Source: Pyropia haitanensis | Lineage: Eukaryota; Rhodophyta; Bangiophyceae; Bangiales; Bangiaceae | Direction: 5' to 3' | Length of the DNA: 64,000 bases | Assembly (NCBI GenBank): GCA_008729055.1 | Contig: SDUX01000004.1 | Coordinates: 6,154,559-6,218,558, forward strand | In this document: positions 20,586 through 31,620 of the stretch, one piece after another | How positions within the stretch are numbered: the first letter of the stretch is position 1 | Layout of the letters: each line of letters begins with the position of its first letter | Position numbers and translations under genes: made by a program | Notes under the pieces: generated by a model | Seen by the model: the letters and a program-made list of their open reading frames with translations, nothing else | Told to the model about the DNA's origin: nothing | Database searches by the model: none

Positions 20586-22609
20586 ATGGTCGGCTTGCCC
20601 GCCGCTCTGGTGGCCGCCGCCGTCGCCGTCGCCGCGACCGCCACAGCGGCCACGGCGGCGGCGGCGGCGGCGCCCGCTGCCGATGGCGGCAAGGTCTTCA
20701 CCCTCAACGCAGACTGTGGGGGCTCGTGCCAAGCAGAGGTGGCGTCCGCCCTCACCGCCCGCGGCTGCTCAGACGTGGCGGTGCTGCCGACGCTCCGCCT
20801 CGCCACGGCAGTGTGTGGCGCGCGGCGGGGGCGCACCGTCCGTGGCGTTGACGGTGGCATGGCCGAAACGGCCGCGCTGCAGTCGCTGCCAGGCATCATG
20901 ACCGTGGAGGAGGACGTGCTGGAGAAGGGAGAGGAGCCACTCCCGATGGACGGCGTCGACGCGGAGGTGCCAATCACGGGGCCCAATGGGGAGCCCTACT
21001 TTTGGGGCTTGGACCGGTACGTGGGGTGGGGGTGTGCCGCGCGGGTGGGGGTGGGGGTGAAGAGAGGTGCGTATGGTGTGCCAAGCTGGACACTGGCGTG
21101 AACGACGTGAACGCGAGCGGGGCAAGCCCCGCCGACGGAGACCTTGAGGTCGGGAGCCGCCGCTGACAATGTTGTCCTCTCCTCGCCTGTGCCACCCCCT
21201 CACGCCGCCTCTTTTGGTCCTCTGCTACTTGGCCTCCACTGTTTGTTCTTCCTATCGCGCAGCGTCAACCAGTTCGCGCTACCGCTCGACCGGGTCAGCA
21301 GCACGAGCGCGTGCTACCCTCGCCGCGGCGCCGGCGTGACCGTCTGGATTATTGACGGCGGGTGCGTGCCCAACCACGAGGAGTTTACCCCCGGCCAGGT
21401 GACCACCCGTGCGCTGCCGAGCTCCCCCTTCGACCCCGCCGGCATCGATGACAAGGGGCATGGCTCCCACGTGGCGGGCACGGTTGGCGGCTGGCGGACA
21501 GGTGTCGCGCCAAACGTGACGCTGTCGTGCATCAAGGTGATGGACTCGGAGGGCCACGGCAAGCGGTCAGTCATCGCGGCGGGGTGGGAGGCGGTGGCGG
21601 CGGCAAAGGTGGCCGACCCGACGCGGCCGATGGTGATGCAGGCGTCGCTCAGTGGGAGCGGCACCCACCACGACGTGGCGATGGAGCGGCTCGCCGCGGT
21701 GGGGGTGATCCCCATCGTAAGCGCGGGCAACACAGGGGGGTCCTCGTGTGACCGGACGCCCGCGCGGTCGCCTAACGCGATCACCGTGGCCAACGCGGAC
21801 ATCGACGACACGTTGTATCGGTCGTCCAGCCGGGGGCGCTGCGTGGACATGATTGCACGTACGTTGAAATCATCGGGTCGCTTTTGCTGTGGGGGTACCT
21901 CGCTTGTTCTCTTGGCAAGGGGGCGTCATTGCCACGACCTGTATCCCAGTTTGCGTTCGGGGCGCCCGCGCCGGTGCGTGGTGGCCCACCCATGCTGGTT
22001 CAACCGCTAACCATCGCCTTGTCGACCCATTTGTCTCGGTGCCCACCTCCGCTGCTCTTGGCTCGTTTGGGCGCATTATCTCCCTTGCCAACCCACGGCC
22101 GTCCGCCCCTAGCCGGCCACTCGATCCTCAGTGTCAACTACAGGGGCGGGCTGACTTCCAAGTCAGGCACGAGCATGGCCGCCCCTCACGTCTCTGGGAT
22201 TGTGGCGCTGGTCCTCGCCGAGCGCGCCGACGGCGGCTCGATCAACGTCCACGACGTCAAGGCGCTCCTCGCGCAGGGCGCGCCCCGTGTGGCCGGGTGG
22301 CCCCTCGGCTGGGTGAGCCCCACGTGCCCAAAGGTCACCCCACCGCCGGCTGCGACGCCGACGACCGCGCCGACGACCGCGCCGACGACCGCTCCGACGG
22401 CCGCGCCGACGGCCGCGCCGACGGCCGCACCGACAGCCGCGCCGACAGCCGCGCCGACGGCGACCGCCACGTCGCGGCCAACAGCGACCGCGACGGTGGC
22501 GCCCGTGACGGGCAACCCGCCGTGGGGCATCCCGCCGTGGCTCGCAGGCGGCGCCAAGCCGTCGCTCGCGCCGGGCTCCATGTGGCCGACGCCCCCGTGG
22601 CTGGCCTAG
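20586..22609 (+). CDS. Secreted subtilisin-like serine protease (S8, proteinase K type)
   Basis: Three exons, 20586-21016, 21263-21858 and 22113-22609, with introns of 246 and 254 nt, both starting GTACGT. The joins GLD-RVNQFALPLDR and DMIA-PGHSILS restore family motifs, giving 507 residues. The order is signal peptide (about 1-30), I9-type propeptide (about 35-115), then the S8 domain. Catalytic Asp is in WIIDGGCVPNHEEF, His in DKGHGSHVAGTVGG, oxyanion Asn in VSAGNTGG and Ser in SGTSMAAPHV. The Asp motif is DGG rather than the usual DTG/DSG. A C-terminal linker of Thr-Ala-Pro repeats and a Trp/Pro-rich tail (PPWGIPPWLAGG) follow, possibly a wall attachment. It likely acts in the secretory route or cell wall. 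Confidence 0.92.
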
Positions 22610-24497
22610 GCGCGGCCGCCGCCGCCGCCGGATGGGCTGGGGAGGGGCGAGGGGGTGGGTTGGAGACGCGCCCCCCAGCGCGACGGCGTCCGTGGCCGTT
22701 GGGGGCACGCCCGCGCCCCTGCGAGGGCGCCTGCGTGGACCTTTTTCGATTAGAGCCCTTCGCATTTGCTTGCACGTCACCGTCCTGTGCGCCCCACAGC
22801 TGCTGTCAACCACACCCCGCAGAAAGTTGTAGATTCCACGAAAAAACTCTGCGGATGAGGCCTCAAAACACGCATTCTTTCAGGAAGCCGCCGGACCTAT
22901 AAAGAGTACTGATTGGCTTGTGACCGAAGGCACCCCGCATGCTGAGTGGTGATTGGATGATTCACCCGAACGCGGCGCTGTGCTCCGCAAAGTTTTGCAT
23001 ATGGTCCGCAGCGGATCCGCAAAGTTCGAGAGAAAAGGCGTTCCACAGCCATCCTGGAATCCGTCTGTGGACTCGTCTGCGGGCCCCGCAACAGGTCAAA
23101 ACAGGCTTTTCGTGAACCTCCCATTGAGCCACCCGCATCGCCTTCTCCCAGACCCCACCCCCCCCCCTCGTTCTCCCCAGCCTCCGGCCATCGATGCTCA
23201 CATTTTTTCCGCCTTGCCTCCCCTGCGGCGCGGCCTCGGCGGACGGCTGCGTGGGCCCCCCCCCACGCACTGACCATGGATGCACGGGCGTGATGGCGGC
23301 GGCGGGGGAGGGGCGTGGGCGGCGGCGGAGGAGGGGCGTGGGCGGCGGCGGAGGAGGGGCGTGGGCGGTGGCGGAGGAGGGGCGTGGGCGGCGGCTCATC
23401 ACCGCATGCGGCATTGACGCCCCGGCGGTGGCGGTCGCGGACGCGGTGGCAGTGGCGGTGGCGGTGGCGGCGGCGGCGGCAGCGGCCGTCGGCTAGCGCT
23501 GACAATGGCGACCGCCGCTGTTGCCGCCGTCGTGCTGTGGCTGTTGCGGCGGCACCCTCCGCGTTGTACTATTGATGGCCAGGGCGAGGGTGGCGATGGG
23601 GCAGGGCGGCCGCGGCAGCCGCATGCGGCACACCTGTCGCGCCTGCTCGAGCGATGCGCAACCGAGGGCACCCACACCGCGGCCGCTAGGCTCCCTCCCC
23701 CTCCCCCCCCCTACCCGTCTCTCCCACCGCCGGCCCGGGGCTGTCGTCTGCCGCCGCCGCCGCCGCGTCAGTCGGCCGCCGCGGCAGCGGACGCGGGCGG
23801 GTGCGTGGCCACCCCCACCCGCCACCAGCTGGCCCACCACACCCCCCGACGGGCAGTGCGCCGCGGCAACGTTTTTCTCTTTTCTGCTCTATTTGTGGGC
23901 CGGGGGACGGGTGGGGAGGAGGGGGGGGGGGGGGGGAGGGCGGCGTACCGCGGGTTGTCAGTGCCGTCTCCCCACGACCTGCGAGGCACGCGGTGGCGAC
24001 CGCGGCAGCCATTGGGTGGCGCGTGCCCACGTTGCGGGGGAGGGGGGTGGCGAGGGTGGATGGGCCGGGGCGGGTGGAGACACGCGCCTCCCACGACCGA
24101 GAGGGGCGCTCGGCCGCCGTCGTGACTGTTGCACGGGGCGCCGCCCACCGCACCCATCCCCGTTCAAGCCGCCGCCACCACTAGGTTGGTGGGGGGAGGC
24201 GGCGCGTAGTGGGCTCTCAACCAACCTCCCCCCCCCCCCCCCCCTGTTTGGATGGTGCCCAACGTGTGGTGGCTGCCGCCAGCTGGCCAGCCCCGCCGAC
24301 GGCTGCTGTGGGGGCGCGACCCGTCGGCGGGGGGGCCCGAGTCGCCGCCGCCGCCGCCGCCGCCGTCGTTGCCATCGTTGCCACCGCCGTCGCCGCCGCC
24401 GCTGCCGCCGCCGTTGTTGCCATTGTCGCCACCGCCACCGCCGCCGCCGTCGTGCCTGTCGTCAGTGTCGTTGACTTCGCCGCTGTCGCCGTCGGTC
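22610..24497. other. Intergenic; GC repeats, no confident gene
   Basis: 1.9 kb. The 22800-23120 part is AT-richer, contains TATAAA at about 22900, and has GGGCCCCGCAAC-type sequence resembling the inverted-repeat element at 10-11 kb. From 23280 it becomes tandem-repeat and poly-G rich. The 24340-24490 CCG/GTT triplets precede the next start and could extend its frame. Confidence 0.5.
23311..23395. repeat. 23-bp tandem repeat, about 3.7 copies
   Basis: The unit GGGCGTGGGCGGCGGCGGAG plus GAG repeats at 23311, 23334 and 23357, with a partial copy from 23380. One copy has a T for C change. Confidence 0.8.
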
Positions 24498-25381
24498 ATG
24501 GCGTTCCACCGGTCACCCCCGCCGCCATCGACGCGCGGCGCGGCCTCGGGAGTCTGGGACGACCCGCTGCTGACGGCTGGCGCCGGGGGCGCCGGCGAAG
24601 GCGGCGGCCGCGGCAGTGGCCGCGGCGGCGGCGCTGACTCGACAGGGCCTGGGCCACCACCGACTGCGCTCGTCGCTGCTGCGGGCGGCTGCTGCGCTGG
24701 TGGTGGCGGCAGTGGTGGTGGTGCCGACGGTGACGACAGCGGCGGTCACGGCGGCGGCGCCACCTCCCCCCTCTTCGCCCCCCTCCTTCCCTTTGCGCGC
24801 GCGCGCTTTCGGCCGAGCTGGCGGCGGCGGCTCCCCCCCTCCACCCCCCCGAGTAGTCGCATGCTAGGCGCACTACTCGGCGCCGTCTTTGCGCTTGCCG
24901 TGCTCCACGTGGCGCTGACGCTCGCCGCGGGGCGCGCGGCGGTCATGGCCGACGCGGCGGCGGGGGCGGGGGGGGGTAGCGCGGCAGCGTCGACGAAGAG
25001 CCGTGTGGGCGGCACCGACGACGCACCCCGTGACGGTGACGGCGGCAGCGGGGGCAGTGGGACGGACTCCCCGCCGCCGCAGCCGCCGCCGCCCCCCCCC
25101 CCGCCCCCCTGCCGCCCCGGCCGGTGTTACCCCACCCACCTCATCTACGATCCGACGTACGGGCAGCTCAACAACCAGGTGGTATCGTTCCTCAACGCCG
25201 CGGCGCTCGCGTCGGCGGCGGCCGCGACGCTCGTCATCCCGCCCGCGGGGGGGGGCACCGAGTCGTGCGCCGACGCGGACGCGCTCGTCGCCTCTGGGGG
25301 ACCGGTATCGCCCACCGTTGCCGCGGCGGTGGGCACCGCCGCCGCGGCGGCGGGGGCGCCCCTCCCCCCTGAGGGGGACGC

Positions 25382-25426
<45 letters not shown>

Positions 25427-26798
25427 CGCGCCATCGTTGCCGCCGCGCCGGCAGTACCGGCGGGTGTGTGACGCGCCGCAGCCGCCGCTGGTCGGCCCGC
25501 GCGGCTACTTTTCGGGCGCCGTCCTCGCCACCGCGCCCGGCCTGCGCACCACGTCTGCCGCCGCGTTCCGCGCATCGGCCGTAGGCGCCGCGTTTGCCGC
25601 CGCGCCGACCATCCTCCTCGCGCCGGGCGATCGGTCGGGGTCGGGCGTCGTGCGGGTGTACGCGCCCAACGCGACGATGCTGCACGCGACGCCGCCGCCG
25701 TCGACACCGTCGACGGATGTGCTGGCGCTGCCGGCCGACGTGCCGACGCCGACGCCCCCTTCGGTGCTGCCGCTGCCGTGTAGGGCGTCCATGTGGGAGG
25801 TTTCGGTCGCCCCGTGGGTGCGGGCGGTCGTCGCGCGGGGGCGTGGCGACTTTCCTAACGGGGGTGTGCTGGCGGTGGATCACGCGTATTATGGGGGGGC
25901 CGCCTGGCGGGGGGCCTGTGGTAGCCGTGCACCCCTCTACGCCTTCCTCGCGCCGACGCCCCGCATCGCCAACGCGGCCGTGGCGGTGCTCGCGTCGTTA
26001 GGAAGAGTGGGGGGTGGGGACCCCGCTAATGCTTCTGTTGCCGCCCTCCCGCGGGAGCCTGCGCCAACCGAGGCCACCGTCGGCGCGGGGCTGGTGGCCG
26101 TCCACCTCCGCATCCTGCCTGCAGAAGAGCAGCACGCGGCGCTATCGGCGGTTGTGGCGGCGGCGGTGGCGGCGATTGAGGGCGCCACCGTCTCGAGCGT
26201 CACGGGCGGCGCCAACGCGGTCGCCTCGGACGGCGGCGCCTACCACAACAGCCCCGGCGGGATGAAGGCGGTGCGCGGGGGCGCGCTGCTCGCCGCCGCG
26301 CGGGGCATCTACGTTGCGTACACGCCATCTTCCCCCGCGTCGGCGGCGACGGCGGCGGCGCTGCGCGCAAAGTATGGGAGCAAGGTGTTTTGGTACAGCC
26401 GCGAGGCGGCGCTTGGCGACGCCGCTGCCGCGGCTGCCGGCGATAGTGCCGTTGCGGCGGCTGCGGCGGCCGCGACGGCGGCCGACGCCGCGGTCGCGGC
26501 GGGTGGAGCCTCCAACGGCAACACGGGCGGCACAGCAGCGGCGGCGGCGGCGACGGCGGCGGCGGTCGCCGCGGCGGTCGACGTGCACCCCGTCGATTGG
26601 ATGTACGGCCCGACCATGGTGGACTTGTGGGCGTGCGTCCTCGCCGAGCACTTTATCGGCCGCGACGCGAGTAGCTTTAGTGGCAACATCCGCCAGTGGC
26701 GGCGCGGGGCGCTGCGCTCTGAGGTGGAGGGCGGAGGGGTGCGGGTGTGGACCAAGGCCAACACGGCCAGCCTGCGCTTCTCCTTGAGCAGAAAGTAA
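24498..26798 (+). CDS. Type II membrane O-fucosyltransferase-like glycosyltransferase
   Basis: A 766-residue single-exon protein. After a Gly/Ala-rich cytosolic stretch there is one hydrophobic segment at about 122-145 (MLGALLGAVFALAVLHVAL...), as in Golgi type II enzymes. The lumenal part has the O-fucosyltransferase pattern: YGQLNNQVVSFLNAAALA near 221-238, the VAVHLRI block, and near the C-terminus MYGPTMVDLWACVLAEHFIG followed by SSFSGNIRQWR. These are the blocks of the GDP-fucose protein O-fucosyltransferase superfamily. Poly-Ala (25385-25425) and other Ala/Gly tracts are inserted in the domain. The frame is open to 24252, so the N-terminus could be longer. The acceptor and exact sugar donor cannot be told from sequence. 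Confidence 0.72.
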
Positions 26799-27066
26799 TA
26801 ACAAAATGGAGGGGGGAGGAGGGGAGAGAATGGGGAGAGGGTGCTGGTGGGCGGCAGGTTGGGGTCGTGGTTCAGGGGAATCATGGGTCGGCTCAGGCCC
26901 GCTGCAACTATGTCTGCTCTGCTGTGGAGCACGAGCACGCCCAACAGGTGGCAGCATCCTCCAGCAGCAGAGTCAACACGACCGTCCCGTCCGGCGCCTC
27001 CACGAAGCGCCGCCAGCAGCCTGGAACAAGGCGCACACCGTCAGCGCCACCGTCAGCACGTAATTG

Positions 27067-27096
27067 ACACTGTCCCGCTCGCCAGCGGGACAGTGT
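27067..27096. other. Perfect 13-bp hairpin with 4-nt loop
   Basis: ACACTGTCCCGCT, loop CGCC, AGCGGGACAGTGT: a perfect inverted repeat in otherwise unstructured spacer, about 270 bp after the O-fucosyltransferase-like stop. It could be an RNA 3'-end structure, a small-RNA precursor or a protein-binding palindrome. Confidence 0.7.
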
Positions 27097-28960
27097 AAAT
27101 GCACTCAACTATCCATTGTGTTTGGGAGAGGGTTGGCGTAACAGCTAACCACTCACTGACGGCGTTCCAGGAAATGACGGGGGGGGGGGAGCGGGGAGGG
27201 GGGCGTCACGCGTCGCCCCCCGCGCTAGCCCCTCTACACCGGCAGCGTCCTCGGGCCGCCTCTGCCTCGGGGCGGCCGCCCAACAGCGCGTCTGCCGTTG
27301 GCGATTCACTGTCCGGGGCTCTTATTGGCGGTGCCGCCGCTCGCGGCGCCGTTCGTGCGCGTGCCGCGAGCCGCGAGTTTTGCAGGCGGACGCGCGGCGC
27401 TCGGCCGCCGTCAGTCCCCGCCGCCTGACCATGCCACCAAGGGTCCCCACCCGCCGCTATCGTCTCCCTCTACAAAAGCACTGACGATGGGAGACGAGTG
27501 AGGGGAAGTTGTAGGGAAGGATGGGGGCGCGGGGAAGGGGTAAATTGAGGACACGGTGTGCGGGAGTGGGCCGGGCTTCGTTTATTTCCCCCCCCCCCTA
27601 GTTGTCTTTGCAGGGGCACTGTCAGACTGTGTGGGTGGGGGAGGCTGGGCAACAACCTCGCGTCCCGTTTCCATCCACTCGTTTCCCCCCCCCCCCCTAT
27701 GAGCAGAGCCGCGGATGGCCAAAAAAAACAGGACGAGGGGGGCAAAGTCAGTGTGCGGCTGGCAACGAGAGTTGGGGAGAAGGGCGGAAGGGATTGAGAA
27801 GAGCGGCGGCGGAAGGGGGCTGAGGACAGTGAGGTGATACCACCTGCCAGTGCGGTCCAGTCCGCTCCATCGTTTGGGCTGGTGGTCCACCCGGGGGGAC
27901 CCGTGACCCCGGTCTCGCCCGCCCGCGGTGGCCGGCCTGCTTCATCCCCCCCCCCCCCGCCCCCACCGGCTCGCGCGGTGCAAGACGCGTGCCCCCTCCC
28001 AGCCTGGCAGAAGCGCCTCGGCACATCCTTAAACCCGAGTGTGCGGTGAGCCGGGGGGCGGCGGCCGGCACGAAAAAATCAGGGCGCTTCTGCCGCAACG
28101 GATCAAGCCCCGCTCACAGCGTGCGGATCGCAAGGAGCTTGGTGGGGGGGGCTTCCGTTGCCGGATCAGGCGGGGGGGCACGGAAGGCGCGGCTGAGGCC
28201 CCGATCGCGGGGCCGACGCGGCGGCGCAGCGGGGGGGGGACGGCCTGCGCGGTCGTCGTCGATGCCAACCGGCACAGCGCGCCGGCGCGCCGGTCGAGGC
28301 ACGCGGGCTGCACAGCGCGCGGTCGGCTGTGCATTTGCCAGAGTGTGCTGACCCGTTCCTGCCGTGCGTCGGAGCGGAGGGGGTGCGGAAAATGGGCCGT
28401 GCAAGTCGCGCGGTGCAGAGGAGGGAAGGAAGTATCCGGGGATGCAAGAAACGCGGTGCCCCGTGCAGTGGGCGGGCGGAGAGCAAGGGGATGGGTAGAG
28501 GAGTGAAAGGGCTGTGGGGGGAAATGGAGGCGGCGGGAACGGGTACCGAATCGGGGTTGGTCGCTGCTCCTGCCAAGAACGTTTGTGGCGTGGTGATCCA
28601 AGGGAGCAGCGTGCGCTTTCAGCACAAGCAAACAGGGCTGCTCGGCAACGTCCGCGGCCGACACGGGCCGGGCCAACTCATCAGGCGACCCGCCGCACTC
28701 CCCTTGGCGGTCGGCATCCCAACGCAGCGAAACTGAAGAACAAAGGGCGCGCTACCCAGCGGTCGTCACCCCCGTGACGACCGCAGACCCGTATGTGCGT
28801 GGTAAGGCTATCCGTGCCGCTGGAGCTGGTCAGCAACGTCAACTACGGGAGTGGGCAAGCCGAGCCGTAGTGCCTCGCCTTGTGCGCAAGTCGTCGACAC
28901 TCCTGCGCACTGCCAGACAGCAATGTAACGAGGTCCACATCTCGGCGACTCGTACACTCG

Positions 28961-29028
28961 ACACAGGCAGGGACTACGGCATACAGACACGACAACACAG
29001 GCAGGGACTACGGCATACAGACACGACA
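28961..29028. repeat. 34-bp tandem duplication
   Basis: Two identical copies of a 34-bp unit starting ACACAGGCAGGGACTACGGC, at 28961-28994 and 28995-29028. They are followed directly by three short imperfect (A/G)TCCTGGA(A/C) units up to about 29075. Confidence 0.85.
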
Positions 29029-29211
29029 ACATCCTGGAACGCCAGCATCCTGGACCGACGGCGTCCTGGAACGATCGCGCCCGGGGACAACTGCACCGTA
29101 CAGGAAGAGGATTAATAGTTTAAGGCGGTCCAAAAGGACATAAAATACACCGCATGGGCAGCACGCAGCAGCAGTTAAGGCGGTTCCCGAATCGATGTGT
29201 ACAAGGCCCCC

Positions 29212-31620
29212 CTACACTTCAACGACGGTCGTGGCAGATGGTCCCCGGCCTCTAAGGCTGGTGGCCAGCACCACGTCTGGCGCCGCGCCCGTCGCCAACA
29301 CCCGCTCCACGGGCGCCACCTCCTCCTCCACCGGGGCAGGGACCGCCGTGAAGAGTGACAGCGTCGAAGTGGACTGGTCCGCCGGCACGTTCGGCACGTC
29401 GGTGGGCGACATGTCCATGTCCATCGACGGGTCCGACGGCTCGGCCGACGAGGTGGCAGCCGCCTCGCGGCTCGCGACAAAGTCCATGTACAGACCCTGG
29501 ATCATGCCGCCAATGGCGCCCAGGCTGCTCCACAACAGCCCCACGCCGCAGCCAGTCGAAAAGATGACCACCGCGGTCAACCACAGGATGCCTCGGTTGA
29601 AGTTCTCGTGGATGGGCGCGCCGGCGAGGCCAAAGATGGCGGCGACCGCGGCAAAGAGGGACCATACGGCAACAGCAAACTCAAAGAAGGGAAGGAAGGT
29701 GATCTTGGTGGTAAAGTACGACGCCCGAGACGCCTTCGCCTCTTGGGGCGTCTTGCTCAGCGCGCTGCTCGACTCGCCGTCCGACGTCAGCGACGACGTC
29801 ATGGCGGTAAGGGTGGTGGCCCCCGACACAGACGCCATCTCCCCAACGGCGCTGCTGCTCGAGTGCTCCGACGTCTGGGGGGACGGCTTGCTGCTATCCG
29901 CGTGCGGGGGCGTCGCCGCCTGGCGAGCTGTCACCCCGTCCTCCGCATCCGAGTCGTTCGACGCTGAACGGCTGGTGGTGGTCACATTGGTCGACATCGA
30001 GTCTGTCATCGTCACCGACGCGGTGGCGGCACGCTTGGGCGTCCGCGTGAACGTCGCATCATGGGAGATCATGCCTTCGATGAAGGCGTATGCCAGCAGG
30101 GGAGACAGGCCCCAGCACAGCACCATGATGCCGGCAATGCGCCACTGGTTGGCGAGGCCCTTCCAAAAGCCAAGCATCCGGTAGAGCGTCAGCGAGTAGA
30201 ACGCCCAAAAGATGGCGAGGGCGCCCAAGTTGACGCCCAGCCACGGCCACGAGAAGTTGGTGTTGACAAAGATGGCCAGCGGGAAGTAGAGCTGGAAAAG
30301 CACGGTCGCACCATAGCAAAGGCTGGGGAGGGTGTGGAAGAGGAACTCGGCCTTGTGCACCAGGTTGGTGTTGCGAGAGGTCAGCGCCATCCCAGCGCGC
30401 TTCGCAAATAGCTGGCCAAAGCCCTTGATCCACCGCGTCTGCTGCGAGCGGTAGTCGCTAATCGCCGTCGGCAGCTCCGACGGCGCCGTGATGTCGCGCA
30501 CGTAGACGCCGCGGAAGCCCGCATCAAAGCACTTGATGGACAGGTCACTGTCCTCCACAATCGTGTCGTGCTCCCAGCCGCCCACCGCCGCAATGGCCGC
30601 CCGCCGCCACACACCGGCGGTGCCGTTAAAATTCCACGGTCGACCTGTGCGGCTGCGGAAGACCTGCTCAATGAAGAAGTGGCCGCTGAGGATGAGCTCC
30701 TGGATGCGCGTAATAATGTTGAGGTCCGCGTTGAGGTAGGCCCAACGGCCCTGCACCATCGACAGGTTCTCGAGGTCATTGCCCTCCTCGTCGAAGAAGT
30801 ACGGCATGATCGTTTCGAGCCACTCGGGGGCGGGGCAAAAGTCGGCGTCAAAGACGGGGAAGAACTTCGAGTCGGGGTGCACCTCATTGTCAATGTCATA
30901 CTGCAGGGCGCCCGCCTTGTAGCCAGTGCGCACGGGGCGGCGGATAACGCGGCACTCGGTGCCGCGGGAGCGCCAGTAGGCAGACGCCTCCTCCGAGATG
31001 GCCGTCTGTACAGAGTGATAGGAGCGTGCGCGAGGATGGGAGAGAAACACAAAATCGGACAAAAGTACAGACGGAAAACACGATACGGCGGGTTAGTTGC
31101 TGTCGTCGATCGGCAATTCTGGGCCGCACGCCCGAGACAGCGGACAGTGCGGGACCCCCCCCCCGCCCCAGTCGTGCTCCCCCAGGTCATGATGGCCCCA
31201 CGGCCCGCCGAGCCCCTCCTGGTGCTTCGCTCCACCCGCAACTGTCGCCGCCAATGTCTCAGCTCGCACAGGCCTGACTGTCGGACGCCCATCGGCACTC
31301 CCTGTCGTCCCTGCCGCACGTACCGTCACGTCATTCGAGTCGTCCAGGATGTGGACCTCAAAGCGGTCGCGCGGCCACTTCATCGAGCACGACGCGTCAA
31401 TGACCCGGCGAATGACGGCGGCCTCGTTGAAACAGGGCAGCTGCACCGTCACAAATGGCCTGTCATCCGGGAGTTTCCCAGCTACCGGGTCCCTCCTGGT
31501 GACGAAGGGGTAGTACGTGAGCATCAGCAGCTTGTGGATGAGGAAGAGGAGAAACACTGAGCAGGTGAGGTACTGAGCAATGATGATGGTCAGCCCAATG
31601 GCATCTTCGGCGACCGTCAT
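29212..31620 (-). CDS. GT2 glycosyltransferase, CslA/mannan-synthase-like membrane enzyme
   Basis: Two exons, 31324-31620 and 29212-31005, with a 318-nt intron (GTACGT...TACAG) joined as DDSNDVT-TAISEEAS, giving 696 residues. N-terminal membrane segment at about 10-38. The catalytic core has QLPCFNE (60-66), DDSND (93-97), FDADF (D152, D154), VQGRWAYLN, FNGTAGVWR, VED (E250, D251) and Q287-R290-W291, which is the D,D,D,QxxRW signature of processive beta-glycan synthases. Four or five membrane segments follow, interrupted by a Ser/Thr-rich loop of about 110 residues. The arrangement matches CslA-type beta-mannan/glucomannan synthases, which would suit red algal mannans; product specificity is inference. 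It acts in Golgi or plasma membrane with GDP- or UDP-sugar. Confidence 0.88.

Larger units (their letters stand above)
26799..29211. other. Intergenic, no gene found
   Basis: 2.4 kb between the O-fucosyltransferase-like gene and the 3' end of the GT2 gene. It contains a perfect hairpin at 27067-27096 and tandem repeats at 28961-29028. The region 28000-28500 is GC-rich low complexity. No conserved protein was seen on either strand. Confidence 0.5.

Noticed and set aside
22350..22470. Regular short repeats suggesting a CRISPR-like array
   Set aside because: They are in-frame Thr-Ala-Pro codon repeats of the subtilase linker; no spacers.
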